A stretch of DNA of 45,134 bases from an uncultured Oscillospiraceae bacterium (GTDB lineage: Bacteria > Bacillota > Clostridia > Oscillospirales > Oscillospiraceae), in the NCBI GenBank assembly GCA_910588135.1, contig CAJUOT010000018.1, positions 1 through 45,134 on the forward strand, read 5' to 3'. Both the position numbers and the translations under genes were made by a program. Position 1 is the stretch's first letter. Each line of letters starts with the position of its first letter. Below are positions 41,780 through 45,134 of the stretch, one piece after another. The notes under the pieces are model-generated. The model was not told the origin of the DNA. It made no database searches and saw only the letters and a list, made by a program, of their open reading frames with translations.

Positions 41780-41842
41780 GCGGGGCTTTTCTTTTTCCCG
41801 GCGAAGGTGTATAATTACCCAACACGAAAAGGAGGAATTGCC

Positions 41843-42988
41843 ATGCTTATTCAAAACGGCGCTGTGTACACAGCCGCAACTCCCGACCCCATTCGGGCTG
41901 ACATCTCCATTGAAAACGGCAGAATCAAGGCCATTGCCCCCGGCCTCTCTCCTATCCCTGGCGAGAAAGTAGTAGATGCCTCCGGTTTGCGGGTTTACCC
42001 CGGCTTTGTAGATGCCCACAGCCACCTGGCCCTGGACGGCTACGGCATGGGCCGCGACAGCATTGACTACAACGAGATGGGGGATATCATCTCTCCCCAA
42101 CTCCGGGGTATCGACAGCTTCAATCCCCAGGACCGCTCCATTGAAATGGCACGAAGGGGCGGCGTCACTACGGTAGGCGTGGGGCCGGGCAGCGCCAACG
42201 TGCTGGGAGGCACCTTCTTCGCCGTCAAGACCTATGGTTCCTGCGTAGACGATATGATCCTCCGCGACCCGGTGGCCATGAAGTGCGCCTTTGGTGAAAA
42301 CCCCAAACGCTGCTACCGGGATAAGGGCAACTCCGCCCGAATGTCCACCGCCGCCAAGCTGCGCGACGCTCTGTTCTCGGCACAGGACTATCTGGCCCGG
42401 AAGGAGGCCGCTGGAGATGACGCCCAGAAGCGCCCGAAGTTTGACCTGAAAATGGAGGCCCTGATCCCTGTGCTCAAGGGCGAAATTCCCCTGAAAGCTC
42501 ACGCCCACCGGGCTGACGACATCTGCACCGCCATTCGCATCGCCAGAGAGTTTGGTGTGAACATGACTCTGGAGCACTGTACCGAGGGCCACCTGATTCC
42601 GGAGGTGGTGGCCCGCTCCGGCTTTCCCGTGGCAGTAGGCCCTACCCTCACCCACGCCAGCAAGCTTGAGCTGTCCAACAAAAGCTTTGACACCCCTGGC
42701 ATATTGGCCCGTGCGGGCTGTCAGGTGAGTATCATCACCGACTCCTCGGTGATCCCCCAGCAGTACCTCTCCCTCTGCGCCGGACTGGCGGTAAAAGCCG
42801 GGATGGACCCCTTCTCCGCCCTCCAGGCCATCACCATCAACCCCGCCAGGCACCTGGGGGTCGCGGACCGGGTGGGTTCGCTGGAGGTTGGCAAAGACGC
42901 GGACTTGGTACTTGCCGATGGCGACCCCATGGTGAGCGACACCACCGTAAAAGCGGTGTTTATCGACGGCCAGCAGGTGGTTGGCTGA
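41843..42988 (+). CDS. Amidohydrolase family protein (imidazolonepropionase-like)
   Basis: Cytoplasmic metal hydrolase of the amidohydrolase superfamily, 381 aa from ATG 41843 (AAAAGGAGGAATTGCC upstream). The composite beta-domain begins LIQNGAVYTAATP; the metal motif GFVDAHSHLAL, a second His in LKAHAHRADDI, TLEHCTEGH and the Asp of SIITDSSV are in place, and GSLEVGKDADLVLADGDP ends the fold. The substrate cannot be assigned; relatives include imidazolonepropionase and prolidase-like proteins. TATAAT at 41810-41815 gives a likely -10 with a weak -35. Single-gene unit, plus strand. Confidence 0.88.
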   Translation: MLIQNGAVYTAATPDPIRADISIENGRIKAIAPGLSPIPGEKVVDASGLRVYPGFVDAHSHLALDGYGMGRDSIDYNEMGDIISPQLRGIDSFNPQDRSIEMARRGGVTTVGVGPGSANVLGGTFFAVKTYGSCVDDMILRDPVAMKCAFGENPKRCYRDKGNSARMSTAAKLRDALFSAQDYLARKEAAGDDAQKRPKFDLKMEALIPVLKGEIPLKAHAHRADDICTAIRIAREFGVNMTLEHCTEGHLIPEVVARSGFPVAVGPTLTHASKLELSNKSFDTPGILARAGCQVSIITDSSVIPQQYLSLCAGLAVKAGMDPFSALQAITINPARHLGVADRVGSLEVGKDADLVLADGDPMVSDTTVKAVFIDGQQVVG

Positions 42989-42991
42989 GAA

Positions 42992-43028
42992 AAAGGCCCC
43001 AGGCGTGAGGTTCCCGCCTGGGGCCTTT
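42992..43028 (+). terminator. Terminator after the amidohydrolase gene (bidirectional)
   Basis: Arms 42992-43005 and 43015-43028 pair over 14 bases. TTTT follows on the minus strand and TTT on the plus strand, so it can also serve the minus-strand gene at 43056. Confidence 0.8.
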
Positions 43029-43055
43029 GCTGGGCCATGGCGGCCGCAGGTCCGG

Positions 43056-43460
43056 TCACCATTCATACAGCAGCTTGCCGTGCCTGCGGTAGAGGCGGAT
43101 ATCCCGGCGGCCCCAGCCTGCCTCCACCGCCTTGGATGCCTCCATCAGCGCCTCGGAAAAGTAGGCGAACGCGCCGCGCAGCACCGCCTCGTCGTCGCCC
43201 AGGTATTCCAGGATGGTCACCTGGACGATGTTTTTTACCTCATCGTCCCCGTCGCGGTACATATCCTCCACGAAATCCATATAGCGCCGAATCAGCGCCC
43301 GGTCCCGCCCCGCTTTCAGCAGCCCGGCCAAAACTGGGTTGAGCTCACAGAATAAAACGTGGCCCAGCACCTCTCCATAGGCCTCCAGATGATCCTGATA
43401 CGCCCGCTGGTACTCCGGGAAGCGGCGCACCAACTCCCGCGCAAAGTATTCCTTTGTCAT
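43056..43460 (-). CDS. Unrecognised 134-residue protein
   Basis: Starts MTKEYFARELVRRFPEYQRAYQDHLEAYGEVL and is mostly helical, soluble, acidic, ending in RHGKLLYEW. I do not recognise a family with certainty; the layout resembles the small DUF7674-type proteins. ATG 43460 has GGAGG only three bases before it, so the start is doubtful; a farther upstream in-frame start at 43505 would lie in the hairpin. It follows the Cdd1-like gene and a hairpin, and ends at the bidirectional terminator. Confidence 0.7.
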   Translation of the reverse strand: MTKEYFARELVRRFPEYQRAYQDHLEAYGEVLGHVLFCELNPVLAGLLKAGRDRALIRRYMDFVEDMYRDGDDEVKNIVQVTILEYLGDDEAVLRGAFAYFSEALMEASKAVEAGWGRRDIRLYRRHGKLLYEW

Positions 43461-43494
43461 CCGCCTCCACCCCGTCCTTATTACCAATACACAA

Positions 43495-43525
43495 CGCCCC
43501 GGCAAGCCGCCGGGGCGCCGCTTTT
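43495..43525. terminator. Hairpin between the Cdd1-like gene and the 134-residue gene
   Basis: Arms 43495-43503 and 43509-43517 form a 9-bp GC stem with loop AAGCC. The clear T-run (CTTTTTATTT) is on the plus strand, while the minus strand has only GTTGTGT. It may be a weak minus-strand terminator after the Cdd1-like gene. Confidence 0.5.
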
Positions 43526-43529
43526 TATT

Positions 43530-43781
43530 TCAACCTTTCCAGTTCCACCACTTGAGCTGTTCCGGGTTTTCGATCCGGCCCTCAGCCCAGGCCACCGCCA
43601 GCCGATACACATACAGCACACAGCGGTCCACCGTGCAGCCCTGCATGGCGCACTCCTGGGCGTACAGCGTCTCCGGGTCCTTTCCCTTCAGGTCGTCAAC
43701 GCGCCTGACACCCAGGGCGTTCAGGTGGGCGGCCATGTTTACCCCCACCCCGGGAATCGCAGTGAGTTCTGATTTGGACAC
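43530..43781 (-). CDS. Cdd1-like helix-hairpin-helix protein
   Basis: 83 aa. LTAIPGVGVNMAAHLNALGVRRVDDLKGKDPETLY is a helix-hairpin-helix with the GVG hairpin, followed by YAQECAMQGCTVDRCVLYVYRLAVAWAEG. This matches the small Cdd1 (pathogenicity locus) family, thought to bind DNA or partners; function is unknown. GTG 43781 has GAGGA five bases before it. It is nine bases after glyA, so co-transcribed. Confidence 0.85.
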   Translation of the reverse strand: MSKSELTAIPGVGVNMAAHLNALGVRRVDDLKGKDPETLYAQECAMQGCTVDRCVLYVYRLAVAWAEGRIENPEQLKWWNWKG

Positions 43782-43789
43782 TCTTGTCC

Positions 43790-45040
43790 TCAGCGATAAA
43801 TGGGGTATTTCGCCGTCAGCGCCTCTACGCCGGCGCGGATCTGATCCGCTTTTGCTTCAAAATCGGTGGCCGCCAGGGCAATGAATTCCGCCACTTGGTC
43901 CATATCCGCCTCCTCAAAACCACGGCTGGTAACGGCGGGGCTGCCCACCCGCAGACCGCTGGTCTGGAAGGGCGAACGGGGATCCCCAGGCACTTTGTTC
44001 TTGTTTGCGGTAATGCGCACCTCGTCCAGACGGTGCTCCAGCTCTTTTCCAGTGAGATTTTCTATGCCCCGCAAGTCAATGAGGGACAGGTGGTTGTCCG
44101 TACCGCCAGATACCAGCTTCATTCCACGCTTGGCCAGCCCCTCTGCCAAAGCCGCAGAGTTTTTTATCACCTGCCGCTGGTACGCTTTGAAGCCGGGGGT
44201 AAGCGCCTCTCCCAAGGCCACGGCTTTGGCAGCGATAATATGCATCAGGGGGCCGCCCTGAGAGCCAGGGAAGATCGCGGAGTTCAGCTTCTTGGCCAGC
44301 TCCTCGTCATTGGTCAGCAGCAGGCCGCCCCGGGGGCCCCGAAGGGTCTTGTGAGTGGTGGTGGACACCACGTGAGCATGGGGCACAGGAGACGGATGAA
44401 GTCCCGCTGCCACCAAACCCGCAATATGGGCCATATCCACCCAGAGATAGGCTCCCACCTCGTCGGCAATGGCACGGAAACGGGCAAAGTCGATTACCCG
44501 GGGATAGGCAGACGCACCTGCAATGATCATTCGAGGCCTGCACTCTCTGGCAATGCGCTCTACTTCATCATAGTCGATGACTCCAGTGTCCTCATTCACA
44601 CCGTAGGACACCATCTTGAAGTACTTCCCAGAATAGTTCACCGGGCTGCCATGGGTCAGGTGTCCGCCGTGATCCAAATTCATACCCAGCACAGTATCTC
44701 CAGGCTGACACAGCGCCATATAGACGGCGTAGTTGGCCTGCGCACCGGAATGGGGCTGAACGTTGGCAAACCGAGAGCCAAACAACGCACAAGCCCGCTC
44801 AATGGCCAGATTTTCCGCCACATCCACACATTGGCATCCGCCATAATACCGCTTACTGGGATAGCCCTCCGCATATTTGTTGGTAAGGACGCTTCCCATA
44901 GCGGCCAGCACTGTCTCGGACACAATGTTCTCCGACGCGATAAGCTCAATGTTGTCACACTGGCGCTGATACTCCGCCCGGATGGCCGCGCCCACCTCTG
45001 GGTCATGCTGGGACACAAAGTCCATATACTCCAAAACCAT
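43790..45040 (-). CDS. glyA: Serine hydroxymethyltransferase
   Basis: PLP enzyme that interconverts serine and glycine with tetrahydrofolate, the main source of one-carbon units. IELIASENIVS, YAEGYPSKRYYGGC, NVQPHSGAQAN and the PLP lysine in STTTHKTLRGPRGG (Lys231) are diagnostic. Length 416. ATG 45040 follows GGAAAGGCGGAAGCGCAA, a modest ribosome site. First gene of its unit. Confidence 0.97.
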   Translation of the reverse strand: MVLEYMDFVSQHDPEVGAAIRAEYQRQCDNIELIASENIVSETVLAAMGSVLTNKYAEGYPSKRYYGGCQCVDVAENLAIERACALFGSRFANVQPHSGAQANYAVYMALCQPGDTVLGMNLDHGGHLTHGSPVNYSGKYFKMVSYGVNEDTGVIDYDEVERIARECRPRMIIAGASAYPRVIDFARFRAIADEVGAYLWVDMAHIAGLVAAGLHPSPVPHAHVVSTTTHKTLRGPRGGLLLTNDEELAKKLNSAIFPGSQGGPLMHIIAAKAVALGEALTPGFKAYQRQVIKNSAALAEGLAKRGMKLVSGGTDNHLSLIDLRGIENLTGKELEHRLDEVRITANKNKVPGDPRSPFQTSGLRVGSPAVTSRGFEEADMDQVAEFIALAATDFEAKADQIRAGVEALTAKYPIYR

Positions 45041-45074
45041 TTGCGCTTCCGCCTTTCCAAATTTAATCTTGTTT

Positions 45075-45103
45075 ATTATACTCTAAATGAGCAAATCTGA
45101 AAA
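45075..45103 (-). promoter_or_regulatory. Promoter of glyA
   Basis: On the minus strand, -35 TTTTCA (45098-45103), 17-bp spacer, -10 TATAAT (45075-45080). No extended -10. The leader is about 30 bases, too short for a riboswitch or T-box. Confidence 0.65.
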
Positions 45104-45134
45104 ATAAACAAAGGCAGACCTCTCGGGAGATGGT

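Noticed and set aside
41763..41800. CCCCGC/GCGGGG hairpin followed by CTTTTCTTTTT between rarA and the amidohydrolase
   Set aside because: It overlaps the rarA -35 and no plus-strand gene precedes it; six base pairs with a 12-base loop is weak support for a terminator.
41675..43066. A 463-residue minus-strand frame across the amidohydrolase
   Set aside because: Antisense shadow; the plus-strand gene has the metal motifs and a strong ribosome site.
45104..45134. Beginning of what may be a terminator of the next upstream gene
   Set aside because: Only one arm is inside the window, so pairing cannot be shown.

Overview
The window is GC-rich chromosomal DNA from an endospore-forming member of the Clostridia, most likely a relative of Flavonifractor, Pseudoflavonifractor or Lawsonibacter (Oscillospiraceae). 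The placement rests on PolC-type replicative polymerase, the spoIIGA-sigE / sigG module, a SpoIVFA/SpoIVFB pair, a short HisG with HisZ, and strong AGGAGG ribosome sites. Genus is an inference from gene content and style; no 16S or marker comparison was possible. Nearly all genes lie on the minus strand. The window is core chromosome, with no phage, IS element, CRISPR array or defence island seen.

Layout from left to right (minus strand unless stated). 1-4.9 kb: the proteostasis cluster tig-clpP-clpX-lon (lon cut by the window edge). 4.9-10 kb: rbgA-rnhB-yraN-dipeptidase-thrC-metallophosphoesterase. 10-10.5 kb: rplS as its own unit. 10.6-12.2 kb: spoIVFA-spoIVFB behind a good match to a sigma-E promoter. 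12.3-13.8 kb: an unfamiliar 235-residue protein and a methyltransferase. 13.8-14.3 kb: tRNA-Gly(CCC) and, divergently on the plus strand, a complete transcription unit for a 26-residue peptide. 14.3-21.9 kb: a translationally coupled histidine operon hisZ-G-D-(GNAT)-B-H-A-(P-loop kinase)-F-IE with a palindromic operator over its promoter. 22-22.5 kb: a small plus-strand nucleotide kinase-like gene. 22.8-33.8 kb: pyrH-frr-uppS-cdsA-dxr-rseP-ispG-GNAT-polC. 34.4-36.2 kb (plus): rpsB-tsf, inverted with respect to pyrH. 36.6-39.1 kb: spoIIGA-sigE and sigG. 39.2-41.7 kb: rarA-DUF951-hisC. 41.8-43 kb (plus): an amidohydrolase. 43-45.1 kb: glyA, a Cdd1-like helix-hairpin-helix protein and an unrecognised protein.

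The genes fit together as housekeeping plus sporulation control. SpoIIGA would process pro-sigma-E, sigma-E would read spoIVFA-spoIVFB, and SpoIVFB is the intramembrane protease family that processes pro-sigma-K; sigma-G is the late forespore factor. IspG, Dxr, UppS and CdsA supply isoprenoid and phospholipid precursors next to RseP. Histidine synthesis is complete except for a histidinol-phosphate phosphatase, with hisC 17 kb away from the main operon.

The least explained parts are the 26-residue peptide unit at 14001-14203, the 302-bp repeat-like segment between pyrH and rpsB, the gene-less stretch between tsf and sigG, the palindrome in the 3' end of clpX, and the two non-his genes woven into the his operon.
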